From: a virus
Reading direction: 5' to 3' (one strand)
Length of the DNA: 39,149 bases
IMG/VR virus record: IMGVR_UViG_3300005340_000027
Span: 1-39,149 of that record
Made by a program: the position numbers and the translations under genes. Below, in pieces: positions 22,266-29,128 of the stretch. Numbering within the stretch: the first letter of the stretch is position 1; each line of letters opens with the position of its first letter. The notes under the pieces were generated by a model that saw only the letters and a list, made by a program, of their open reading frames with translations, was not told the DNA's origin and made no database searches.

Positions 22266-23338
22266 TAGACGTCACCTCTCCATGCCGTCCAGGAAATAAC
22301 GTCCCCAGCTGTTACACCAAAGACGGTGCTAGAGGCTGTGTTCAAAATTCCTGTGCCGACATTGAAGCCTTGAAACTGTTGGTTAGTAGTCGCGTCATCC
22401 AATAAATCTTGGTATGTAGTGACTAAGCCAGAAGTTACAGGCGTAGGAGCGGAGCCGATAGGTGTTACTGTCGCCTGGGTAAACGGTAGAGCTGTCACTG
22501 CTGGCCATGCAAAAGCTGTCCAGGCAGAGGAGTCTACATTGCCCAAGGTGAAAGTAGTTGCTGTTACAGCGGAGATAGTCCCCTGTACGTTATTAGCCTG
22601 ACTCATACCGAACACATCGGGCACGCGAAGCCTCACCGCTTGTCCTACTGTGTATCCGTGATTAGTGGATGTAGTAACGACCATCGGGTTAGCTGCTGTC
22701 ATGCCTGTGATGAAAGCGCGTTGTGGGTAATACAACGGGCCAATTTTCACTTTACGCCATGTGGTAACAGTCGTAGCAGTGAAATTAGCTGTGTTAGTAT
22801 TGATAGGGATTGTTACAGTGTTCGCACCAGTTACGGTCACAGTAAAAACCATACCTCCAAGCTGATTCATAGCTGTAGCAGCCGTAAAAGGCCCCATAAG
22901 CATGATCTGGTCGCCAGTCTGTAAGCCGTGAGCTGTGGAAGTAAGCTGTGCTGGGTTAGCTTTAGATAAAGCTCCACCAGTTACAGCAGCCCCAAGCTGT
23001 ACGCTTAGCCGACCGTCGTAAAGAGAAATGCCGTTGGCTGTAATAGCTGTTACGGAACTAGTAGCTGCTGACGGGGTTAGACCTTCAACTAACGTGAAAG
23101 GGATAGCTGCCGTAGCAAAGTTAGAGTTCCATAATGCTCTATACATTAAGTAAGTAGCGCCTGGGTTTACCACAGGTGGACCACCAGCCATAGAACCTAG
23201 CGCTGACATATTGATTAGCTCTACCTTAGTGGGTAGAAAGCCACAGTTGACGTTTACAGAAGCGGGGATGGTGCTAGAGCTGCCAGCCGTACCAGCTGTA
23301 AATTGTCCCTGAAGCATAAAATGTTCTGCGAATGGCAT
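22265..23338 (-). CDS. Structural protein with two FCCH-like beta domains (decoration or tail)
   Basis: This 357-residue protein follows the capsid gene by ten bases. Residues 1-110 form a distinct strand-rich domain. Residues 124-190 (AQLTSTAHGLQTGDQIMLMG ... TGANTVTIPIN) and 208-275 (MVVTTSTNHGYTVGQAVRLRV ... ATTFTLGN) are two copies of the small beta domain seen also in the nozzle-like protein. It probably decorates the capsid or forms a tail accessory. The stop shares one base with the next gene's ATG. Confidence 0.65.
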   Translation of the reverse strand: MPFAEHFMLQGQFTAGTAGSSSTIPASVNVNCGFLPTKVELINMSALGSMAGGPPVVNPGATYLMYRALWNSNFATAAIPFTLVEGLTPSAATSSVTAITANGISLYDGRLSVQLGAAVTGGALSKANPAQLTSTAHGLQTGDQIMLMGPFTAATAMNQLGGMVFTVTVTGANTVTIPINTNTANFTATTVTTWRKVKIGPLYYPQRAFITGMTAANPMVVTTSTNHGYTVGQAVRLRVPDVFGMSQANNVQGTISAVTATTFTLGNVDSSAWTAFAWPAVTALPFTQATVTPIGSAPTPVTSGLVTTYQDLLDDATTNQQFQGFNVGTGILNTASSTVFGVTAGDVISWTAWRGDV

Positions 23339-23347
23339 AAGTCCCTC

Positions 23348-24298
23348 CTATGAATGGGTTGCGCGTAGATTGAAAATCCATGCGTCGTTCAAGATTCGAG
23401 GTACCTGTGCCATTTTAAACGCACCTAGTTGCAGCCTTCGCAGTGGGTCAGTTGGACCACCTGGAGGGGTGTAAATAAAGCTGGCTGTAGCTTGTGTCAA
23501 TTCGATGATTGCATAAGCTTCTTCCCCAGTGATGAAAACGTTGTATACGGTGTTACCATTGAGCGACGCATTAGCACTTGTAGAGCCTTTAGAGCTGTAT
23601 AAGAACCTTACGTTACCTACAGAGCCCCATTCCGCGTTCAAAATATTCATATTATTTGGATATTGTGCCTGCGAGATAAAGCCTGAGACCGCTTCAAGGT
23701 CGTCAAGTATGCCAGTGTTCATCATGCCCCAGAACGCTTCACGAACTGGCGCTGTACCGAATTTGAGGCTACCCTCGATATTGTCCGAGATCATCATCGC
23801 GTCGTTGCCTAGTAGGGCTAGTACAACAGCGTCGATGTCGCTTCGGGCCAATTCTGTTGGGTTGTCCCCGTTAGTTCCACCTGTACAGTTAATCACTGAG
23901 GCAGTAGAAGCTAACATGTTCCTAATGAGCTCGTCCTCGGTCTCACGCATAGACTGCGCTAAGAGAGAGACGGTCTGATTAAGTACAGGGTCCTGGTTGA
24001 TAAACATTACTTGATCGGTGATCGTGACGTACGTGCCGTACCAGTCAAGGCGGGCATCTATGTCCGTGGCATTTAAAACCTGTCCTGGAGGCGTTAGACC
24101 GCTGTCGGGGAGAGGCACAGTAGCCGTCTGCAAGTTCGTATAACGACGATACCTTGCAATACGTCCTGAGTTAGGGGGTAACTCTTTTTTAAGAGCCATC
24201 TGCTTATGTATCAACTTTGGCATTGGGCGGCTGAGTAGCACGTTGTCAAACCATTGCTGTACAGGAGCGGGAAGGCTGTTGGTTGTGGTAATTGTCAT
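23348..24298 (-). CDS. Major capsid protein, N4-gp56 family
   Basis: This 316-residue protein matches the N4-gp56 capsid family layout. An N-terminal arm (residues 8-40) is followed by the E-loop-like GRIARYRRYTNLQTATVPLPDSGLTP in two parts (residues 45-70), then GTYVTITDQVMFINQDPVLNQTVSLLAQSMRETEDELIRNML (in order, 88-130). Residues 150-220 are the peripheral region and the C-terminus is strand-rich. It builds the icosahedral head. The order scaffold, capsid, then adaptors is standard. Confidence 0.88.
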   Translation of the reverse strand: MTITTTNSLPAPVQQWFDNVLLSRPMPKLIHKQMALKKELPPNSGRIARYRRYTNLQTATVPLPDSGLTPPGQVLNATDIDARLDWYGTYVTITDQVMFINQDPVLNQTVSLLAQSMRETEDELIRNMLASTASVINCTGGTNGDNPTELARSDIDAVVLALLGNDAMMISDNIEGSLKFGTAPVREAFWGMMNTGILDDLEAVSGFISQAQYPNNMNILNAEWGSVGNVRFLYSSKGSTSANASLNGNTVYNVFITGEEAYAIIELTQATASFIYTPPGGPTDPLRRLQLGAFKMAQVPRILNDAWIFNLRATHS

Positions 24299-24310
24299 AG
24301 CCTAGACCTG

Positions 24311-24997
24311 TTAATACCCCTTGGCATAACGCTGGCTTTGGGCCCAAACATCCTCTTTACTCTGCTTAGAAAAGCTGTCAGCCTGCGACTTCAGCGGAGC
24401 GCTAACAGCTGCTGCACTAACGGGCCTTTGAGTATTTTTTAAGATCTTCTCGGCCTTCTGTGAGTTCTGTTGCTTATTCACGCTGTCACCGTATTGGTCA
24501 GACATCTTCCCTAGCATGTAAGCCACTTGGGCAGGATTTCTTGAGCTCTGCACCTGCGTAGCTAACGCGGGGTTGTTTTTGATTAGTGGAATTGCAAAGT
24601 TTTCAACCACATAGTCGTAGTCCTCATGCAAACCCCTTAAGCGCTGCTCGTCCTGTTGAATTTGCTGCTGGAAACTGTACTGCTGCATCAGCTCCGCCGC
24701 TGCTTCCTTGGCCTTCTTGGAGATCGTTGGCTCGAATCTCTTTCTGGCCTCTTGGACAGTTAGATAGTCCTCTGGGTCTAAGCCATCGAATGGATCGGGC
24801 TCAGGCTCTGGAGGCTTACTGCCTAACATGGCTTTCAACTGCTCTATCTCAGCTTTTTGCTGAGCCAAAGCTTGACGTGCTAGCTCCCAGTTGTGGGAGG
24901 CTTCTTGCTTAGGAGATTCTGAAGATCTTTCGACCTGCTGCTCACCTTGGTCTTCCTGCACAGGAGCCTGTTCCTGCACTTCAATTTCTTCACTCAT
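24311..24997 (-). CDS. Capsid scaffolding protein
   Basis: This 228-residue protein is acidic at the N-terminus (EEIEVQEQAPVQEDQGEQQVE), has a long coiled-coil (ARQALAQQKAEIEQLKAML), and ends with a basic helix, as scaffolding proteins do. It lies 12 bases upstream of the capsid gene. The start at MSEEIEV is chosen because AGAGGG lies five bases before that ATG; the longer start lacks a site. It should guide procapsid assembly and leave or be cleaved. Sequence divergence is normal for this role. Confidence 0.8.
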   Translation of the reverse strand: MSEEIEVQEQAPVQEDQGEQQVERSSESPKQEASHNWELARQALAQQKAEIEQLKAMLGSKPPEPEPDPFDGLDPEDYLTVQEARKRFEPTISKKAKEAAAELMQQYSFQQQIQQDEQRLRGLHEDYDYVVENFAIPLIKNNPALATQVQSSRNPAQVAYMLGKMSDQYGDSVNKQQNSQKAEKILKNTQRPVSAAAVSAPLKSQADSFSKQSKEDVWAQSQRYAKGY

Positions 24998-25080
24998 GCT
25001 TACCCTCTGCGCTTGGCGACAGCGCGCTACGCCCATAATGTTTTACGCCCTTAAGCTGGCGACGCTGTAAGCCGTCTTAC

Positions 25081-25109
25081 ATTGTCAATTAAAAGGTTTA
25101 GTTGACAAT
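25081..25109 (-). promoter_or_regulatory. Inverted repeat between head gene and scaffold gene
   Basis: ATTGTCAA (25081-25088) and TTGACAAT (25102-25109) are perfect inverted arms around a 13-base loop, directly after the stop of the 25109 gene. In mRNA it forms a hairpin with no following U-run. It may be a processing or stabilising hairpin that lets scaffold and capsid be made at higher levels, or an operator. About 80 further bases before the scaffold gene show nothing clear. Confidence 0.35.
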
Positions 25110-25513
25110 CACGGCAGCAAATCATCATAGTGGTACGTGACACCAGCGGCATTGATGCTTGCGATGGTCTCAGGTACTGGCTCGTTCGTTCCTCCTACTG
25201 ACCAAGTTGGCCAGTCACCAGGGAGGGCCCATTCTAGGGTTAACTTGCCTGTAGCATTGTCAACCCCAAAGAGCAGGCAAGACAGCATCATAGGAGGCTT
25301 TTGTCTTAACGCTATTGGCTTGATTCGGATAATATTCCTATTCCCTGGGCAAGGTTTTGCATGCACAAGAATGTAGTACTTCTCAGTCTCACTCTTGAAC
25401 TTGTTGATTGCGTCCTCTATGTCTAGCATTAATCGCTTGGTCATAGCTTGACGCGTTTCCCCCAGTTGTTGCCCAGAGGTCTCATAAGGAATAAATAAGC
25501 CTGAAGCTGTCAT
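25109..25513 (-). CDS. Hypothetical head-cluster protein
   Basis: This 134-residue protein has a helical start (GETRQAMTKRLMLDIEDAINKFK) and a strand-rich remainder (YYILVHAKPC; NIIRIKPIALRQKPPMMLSCLLFGV). It sits two bases after the 25516 gene and before scaffold. The pattern resembles small unknown proteins found between portal and scaffold genes in related podoviruses, but no family is claimed. Confidence 0.6.
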   Translation of the reverse strand: MTASGLFIPYETSGQQLGETRQAMTKRLMLDIEDAINKFKSETEKYYILVHAKPCPGNRNIIRIKPIALRQKPPMMLSCLLFGVDNATGKLTLEWALPGDWPTWSVGGTNEPVPETIASINAAGVTYHYDDLLP

Positions 25514-25515
25514 CG

Positions 25516-25746
25516 CTAAGCTATCTTGCTGAATTTTTCACGGGCCAACTTGGCACGGTCTTTAGCAAGGATCTCGTTTTGCATCTTCAGATATTCGTTG
25601 CCGCGCATCTTAGTCTCTGGATACCCGCCATGACTCATTTCGTTGTCAGACTTGTAACCTTTATCGTAAGAATAGGAGCCTTCAATCATAGCAGGGCCCT
25701 TGTCAGGGTTGCCGTGAGGCTGCGAGTGACCTTTTTTATGTGACAT
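25516..25746 (-). CDS. Hypothetical small hydrophilic protein, first gene of the head unit
   Basis: This 76-residue protein is rich in His, Lys, Gly and Ser (SHKKGHSQPHGNP; DKGYKSDNEMSHGGYPETKM) with a charged C-terminal helix. It resembles small hydrophilic proteins found near capsid genes in phages. GAGAGGG lies four bases before the ATG. It opens the unit that runs through capsid and tail genes, after the promoter at 25790-25818. Confidence 0.6.
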   Translation of the reverse strand: MSHKKGHSQPHGNPDKGPAMIEGSYSYDKGYKSDNEMSHGGYPETKMRGNEYLKMQNEILAKDRAKLAREKFSKIA

Positions 25747-25767
25747 AACACCCTCTCTTATGTAAGC

Positions 25768-25818
25768 AAATATTTTACTTTACACTTTATATGTACGAAA
25801 TATTTGAAACATCGTCAA
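25768..25818 (-). promoter_or_regulatory. Promoter and conserved AT motif of the head unit
   Basis: On the minus strand TTGACG (25818-25813) and TACATA (25795-25790) are spaced by 17 bases; TATAAA overlaps at a longer spacing. Downstream, around the expected start point, lies GTAAAGTAAAATATTTGC (25784-25767), the motif shared with the portal, fibre and terminase upstream regions. Confidence 0.5.
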
Positions 25819-25863
25819 GGGCAATCTTTAATTAAGGGAGGCGAAAAAAAGCTATCTTTTCTC

Positions 25864-25892
25864 TTGCGTTAAATATGTTCGGATGTTACTAT
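25864..25892 (+). promoter_or_regulatory. Putative promoter of the small plus-strand island
   Basis: TTGCGT (25864-25869) and TACTAT (25887-25892) are spaced by 17 bases, about 50 bases before the ATG at 25942. A further AT-rich TATTATAAG follows at 25895-25903. It points away from the head-unit promoter, so this 195-base gap is a divergent promoter region. Confidence 0.45.
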
Positions 25893-25941
25893 TGTATTAT
25901 AAGCGCAAACGTAGCGTTCAACACTAAACGAGGAGTTAATC

Positions 25942-26142
25942 ATGAGCCAATACGAAGTTCAAATAGTGATAGAGGGTGCCTGGGGAACAAAACTAAAATG
26001 CAAAAAGTTCCTAGCGGACAACGATGCTCAAGCTGAAGAAATAGCTGAGGAGATACTAGAGAATATCAATGTGAGATACAGTGAGAATTCCTGGGGAGCC
26101 TACGAGGAGGCTTACATAGACGACGTAGTTAAAATAGCGTAA
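25942..26142 (+). CDS. Hypothetical acidic protein of the plus-strand island
   Basis: This 66-residue acidic protein has a strand-helix-strand pattern (YEVQIVIEGAWGTKLKCKKFLADNDAQAEEIAEEIL). The middle resembles small phage host-interaction proteins, but no family is recognised. AGGAG lies seven bases before the ATG, and a perfect terminator hairpin follows the stop. It is transcribed opposite to the long minus-strand units on both sides, as phage early or moron-like genes often are. Confidence 0.65.
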   Translation: MSQYEVQIVIEGAWGTKLKCKKFLADNDAQAEEIAEEILENINVRYSENSWGAYEEAYIDDVVKIA

Positions 26143-26146
26143 ACAT

Positions 26147-26175
26147 AAAGGGGCTGTAAGGCCCCTTTTCTTTTT
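26147..26175 (+). terminator. Intrinsic terminator
   Basis: AAAGGGGC (26147-26154) pairs perfectly with GCCCCTTT (26161-26168) around a 6-base loop, followed by TTTTCTTTTT. It lies five bases after the stop at 26142. Because the next plus-strand gene follows immediately, partial read-through is likely, or that gene has its own promoter. Confidence 0.9.
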
Positions 26176-26184
26176 AAGGATTGT

Positions 26185-26352
26185 ATGAAAGAAGATAAAG
26201 AAAAGCCCATAATGGTGCACTTAAGGGTGCCTCCTGAGCTATGGGTAAAGATAGGGATTAAGGCAGCGACCTCTAGGACATCTAAACATTCTATAGTCAT
26301 CGAAGCTATGAGACAATATTTCGAAGTGGACGAGGGCCCTTCGAAGAAATAA
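26185..26352 (+). CDS. Ribbon-helix-helix (Arc/CopG-like) protein
   Basis: This 55-residue protein contains a short strand (IMVHLRVPPELW, residues 9-20) followed by two helices (VKIGIKAATSRTS; HSIVIEAMRQYFE), the ribbon-helix-helix fold of Arc-type repressors. It would bind DNA as a dimer. AAGGA lies five bases before the ATG. It comes after a strong terminator and before a minus-strand terminator, so its level should be low. It is a candidate regulator of late or early promoters and of its own island. Confidence 0.75.
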   Translation: MKEDKEKPIMVHLRVPPELWVKIGIKAATSRTSKHSIVIEAMRQYFEVDEGPSKK

Positions 26353-26383
26353 AAAAAGCCGTCTAGCATACGTTAGACGGCTT
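26351..26383 (-). terminator. Intrinsic terminator ending the long portal-to-26.4 kb unit
   Basis: AAGCCGTCTA (26356-26365) pairs with TAGACGGCTT (26374-26383) around eight bases. On the minus strand a run of seven T follows (26357-26351). It stops transcription of the portal/tRNA/RtcB unit before the convergent plus-strand island. On the plus strand the downstream side is not T-rich. Confidence 0.9.
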
Positions 26384-26452
26384 ACCTTACCCAAAGGAGA
26401 GTATACGAAAACTCTAGCCTCAGTATATCAAAAAATTGTTTTATTGAAAGAT

Positions 26453-26632
26453 CTATTTCTCGTCGTAAATAACCTCTTGGAAGATCTTTTCTAGCTCCTT
26501 CAGCAGTATAGCTAGCTCATTTTCTACAGCGTTTTGAATAGGGTTTATCTCTCTTTCAGCAGAAAGCCTCTCCTTTACTAGATCATAAAAGCGCTGTATC
26601 CTCGTGCACATCTTTATTTCGTCGGTAGTCAT
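26453..26632 (-). CDS. Hypothetical small helical protein
   Basis: This 59-residue acidic helical protein (TRIQRFYDLVKERLSAERE; NELAILLKELEKIFQEV) has a very good TAAGGAG eight bases before its ATG. Its first 50 bases overlap the 3' end of the zinc-binding protein gene in another frame. It is the last gene of the unit, about 70 bases before the terminator. Function unknown. Confidence 0.65.
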   Translation of the reverse strand: MTTDEIKMCTRIQRFYDLVKERLSAEREINPIQNAVENELAILLKELEKIFQEVIYDEK

Positions 26633-26912
26633 AGACTTTCTCCTTATCGCAAATACTCTTAGCGTCTTCGTAGGAGAGCTTTAATTTCATCATTAGCAAG
26701 GTGATAGATATCTTGCCGAACTTCTTTCGTAGCTCCTCTATAGGAGAAATAGGGGCAGCCTTTTTAAGGGCTCGTTTCCTAGCGGCTTCTTCTGCTCTAG
26801 AAATACGCTGACAGCACGGACATATCATGCCAGTGTTGTCTTTTCTCCTTCTCCATGCCTGTACCGTCGTTTCTGTAAACGTGATATTACATAGGCTACA
26901 TGCCCCTTGCAC
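26583..26912 (-). CDS. Hypothetical zinc-binding protein (CxxC/CPCC)
   Basis: This 109-residue protein holds two Cys pairs, CSLC (residues 5-8) and CPCC (32-35), making a likely zinc site. A basic helix follows (EEAARKRALKKAAP), then a hydrophobic helix (FGKISITLLMMKLKLSYEDAK). It overlaps the previous small zinc protein by 17 bases. It may bind nucleic acid. Function unknown. Confidence 0.6.
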   Translation of the reverse strand: MQGACSLCNITFTETTVQAWRRRKDNTGMICPCCQRISRAEEAARKRALKKAAPISPIEELRKKFGKISITLLMMKLKLSYEDAKSICDKEKVYDYRRNKDVHEDTALL

Positions 26913-27102
26913 TTACAAATTTCTCCCTAGCTAGTTGGTCGTGGGTCTTGTTATTCTTAGCCCATTGTACCAGAGGATCCTTTTTACGCAATTCCCTATA
27001 ATAGGCAGATCGGCAATCCTTGCACTGGGCAGAGTCAATAGGGAAGTCGTGCACAATCTTAGACTGTTGGCACTTGCTGCAAGTCTTGGTCGGTATTGTC
27101 AT
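26896..27102 (-). CDS. Small zinc-finger protein (endonuclease VII-like zinc knuckle)
   Basis: This 68-residue protein has CSKC (residues 8-11) and CKDC (27-30) around HDFPID, then a basic helix YYRELRKKDP. The spacing is like the zinc-binding part of phage endonuclease VII-type proteins, but the catalytic HNH part is absent, so it is a stand-alone zinc module. GGAGG lies nine bases before the ATG. It overlaps both neighbours. Confidence 0.6.
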   Translation of the reverse strand: MTIPTKTCSKCQQSKIVHDFPIDSAQCKDCRSAYYRELRKKDPLVQWAKNNKTHDQLAREKFVSARGM

Positions 27103-27415
27103 TAGCGTTTACCTCCTTTCTAAGCTCCGCTTCCGTCTGCTCGCATCGACGCCAGAAAGCAGGGAAGCGCTTGGATATCTTATCAAATTTCCTAGAGTAT
27201 AGGTCGGCTATTCGACTCAGCGCTATAGCTGATCTAATTAACCTTAATTGATCTAGATTAGATGTTAGCTCGTCTTGCATGAGCTTGTCTGTATGCTCGC
27301 AGCTGTCCCAGATATAGAGAAAGTCGACCATCTCATGATATAAAAGATCCATGTCTTTGGGCCCAAATAGCCTAAGAATAGCGTTAGCCTGGGCCCCTAG
27401 GTCTTTATTTCTCAT
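27059..27415 (-). CDS. Hypothetical helical protein
   Basis: This 118-residue, mostly helical protein was not recognised (DMDLLYHEMVDFLYIWDSCEH; LDQLRLIRSAIALSRIADLYSRKFDK). It overlaps the DUF3310 gene by 11 bases and the next gene by 44. Its role is unknown; its place beside the nucleotide and RNA metabolism genes suggests the early or middle unit. Confidence 0.55.
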   Translation of the reverse strand: MRNKDLGAQANAILRLFGPKDMDLLYHEMVDFLYIWDSCEHTDKLMQDELTSNLDQLRLIRSAIALSRIADLYSRKFDKISKRFPAFWRRCEQTEAELRKEVNANDNTDQDLQQVPTV

Positions 27416-27629
27416 TGCTGCGCTCTAGTTTATCTATCTCTCTCTGTATGTTCCAGATCGCTTTTAACAAGTCCTGAACAGCATCATCTTTGCTACCTGC
27501 TCTCATGATGTAAGCCAGGGCATTGCCCTTATAAAAGCCCAAGTCGTAGGCATCTATAATCTCATAGACCTTTATGCCTGCTCGGCAGTAATAGTCAGGG
27601 TGTATCGGGTCAGGTACATACTCGGTCAT
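27405..27629 (-). CDS. DUF3310 family protein (T7 gp1.7-like nucleotide kinase family)
   Basis: This 74-residue protein matches DUF3310: HPDYYCRAGIKVYEIIDAYDL (residues 10-30, given in part), GNALAYIMRAG (36-46) and DLLKAIWNIQREIDKL (53-68). The T7 member, gp1.7, has nucleotide kinase activity acting on dTMP and dGMP. It is at the small end of the family. It is coupled by ATGA overlap to the metallophosphoesterase gene. Confidence 0.85.
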   Translation of the reverse strand: MTEYVPDPIHPDYYCRAGIKVYEIIDAYDLGFYKGNALAYIMRAGSKDDAVQDLLKAIWNIQREIDKLERSNEK

Positions 27630-28306
27630 AGCTCTATCATCCTCGGCTCGTGTACTGGGTCGTAGTTCTCATCCATTATCGCTGCATTGACAAACTTGCA
27701 GAGCGAACTTTCAAACATACAGCCCCCCATTTCGTGGATATGCCCGAACACATGCAACTTAAGCTTAGGCATTCTGCGACGGCTAAGGATGAGCGATCTT
27801 AACTCGTTGCTGCCTACCCTTCCCTTGCTGCACTCGTCCAGTATCCCAAAAGGGGGGGTATGTGTTATCAAAATATCTGTATCCCTGGGAATTTTGCAAT
27901 ATTTATTAGCAAGATCCTGCTCACTGCCTGTAAAAGCCTTGCACTTAGGATTTATGCCATGAAACCACAAAGACCAAGGTGAACCCCATATCTTGAAACC
28001 ACCGAATTCGCAGCCTGAATCGCATAGATAGTCAAAATCTTGGGGGCCTTCGCCTACCATTTCTCTTATCTCTGCGCAGGTGTCGGCCTCTTCTTTGGTC
28101 TGTGGCCACCCCTTCGAAATAAAGACATCATGATTGCCAGCAATCAGCACTTTCTTTTCATAGTCCTGTTTCTTAAGCCATCTAAAAAAGTCGGCGTACT
28201 CATGGATCTTATCAAAAGGCGTCAGATCTCCCCCTATGATTAGAAGGTCTCCCCCCTTAAGCTTAGGATAAAACCCGTGCAGATCGCTAATACAATCAAT
28301 AATCAT
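27626..28306 (-). CDS. Calcineurin-like metallophosphoesterase
   Basis: This 226-residue enzyme carries the full set of metallophosphoesterase motifs: D8-x-H10 (SDLHG), GGDLT with D27, GNHD (57-60), TH at 148-149 before TPPFG, and GHIH (188-191). Such enzymes hydrolyse phosphomonoesters or phosphodiesters, including cyclic nucleotides and RNA ends, using two metals. It is encoded in one unit with RtcB and the tRNA genes, so a role in processing RNA ends is possible but not shown. Substrate unknown. Confidence 0.88.
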   Translation of the reverse strand: MIIDCISDLHGFYPKLKGGDLLIIGGDLTPFDKIHEYADFFRWLKKQDYEKKVLIAGNHDVFISKGWPQTKEEADTCAEIREMVGEGPQDFDYLCDSGCEFGGFKIWGSPWSLWFHGINPKCKAFTGSEQDLANKYCKIPRDTDILITHTPPFGILDECSKGRVGSNELRSLILSRRRMPKLKLHVFGHIHEMGGCMFESSLCKFVNAAIMDENYDPVHEPRMIEL

Positions 28307-28311
28307 TTAAT

Positions 28312-29109
28312 CTACTTTTGTCTAGGTGATTCAAGCCTGTTCTTAGCGTTTTTGTTGTAAACCTCTAAAATCCTGTTGAATATTTCATCTGTTCTACGGA
28401 ATTTAAGAATATTTAAAACTACGTCCAAGTTGTCCTCTAACTTCTTGAACATACGCTCTCGGTCATAACCTTCTAATCTTATAAGGTGATAAAAGGCATG
28501 GTACATTTCTATGTTTACTTTCTTCACTAACTTGAACTTCAATAGATAATTTACAATTTCCTCTAGTTGAAGCATTACGCTAAATATTTCTTCTTTAGGT
28601 AATTTTAATCTTAACTCCCCATTCTTAAAGTCTAACGAACTGCTAACGTTACCCTTTGACATATGAAATAACTTGATAAACACGTCATAAGCTACTTTGA
28701 ACTCCTCGCAAATTTGCAGGCATAAACCATAGTTTCTGCGCTGCTCTACAGGAAACTCTTTACACTCACAGCTAGAGTAAAAGTAAGCGTAATCCCTTGC
28801 TACCCAGTTACTTGCAGTCACGTTATGCGCTATTAAATCTGCTGGGTGGAAGTTTTCATCGATCACATAATAGAGAGGCTGCTGCGTTGCTTGGGCATAG
28901 CTCCATCGATGCTGGCCGTCGATTATTTCCATGTCCTTATTGACGATGATAGGATGCACATATAGCTTGTTAGATCTAGCTAAGCTTTTAGACATTTTAG
29001 CCAAGTGATTAATAGGCCTGTTATAATCCAAAATTTTGAACTGGTCATAATCCGTCGTTACTTGAATAATTGGGGGCTTCTTAGGTTGAAATTGTTGTGT
29101 CGGCTCCAT
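28312..29109 (-). CDS. ParB/Srx-like domain protein
   Basis: This 261-residue protein has an N-terminal ParB/sulfiredoxin-like domain with VHPIIVNKDMEIIDGQHRWSY (51-71, shown in pieces), where DGQHRW (64-69) is the nucleotide-binding or catalytic box. Residues 100-261 are helical with a possible HTH (VAYDVFIKLFHMSKGNVSSSL). Related domains act as DNA-binding partition factors, CTPases or nucleases. Start at MEPTQQ: AAAGGAAAG precedes that ATG. The gene lies next to RtcB, but a functional link is only inferred. Confidence 0.75.
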   Translation of the reverse strand: MEPTQQFQPKKPPIIQVTTDYDQFKILDYNRPINHLAKMSKSLARSNKLYVHPIIVNKDMEIIDGQHRWSYAQATQQPLYYVIDENFHPADLIAHNVTASNWVARDYAYFYSSCECKEFPVEQRRNYGLCLQICEEFKVAYDVFIKLFHMSKGNVSSSLDFKNGELRLKLPKEEIFSVMLQLEEIVNYLLKFKLVKKVNIEMYHAFYHLIRLEGYDRERMFKKLEDNLDVVLNILKFRRTDEIFNRILEVYNKNAKNRLESPRQK

Positions 29110-29128
29110 GACTTTCCTTTGGGTATTG

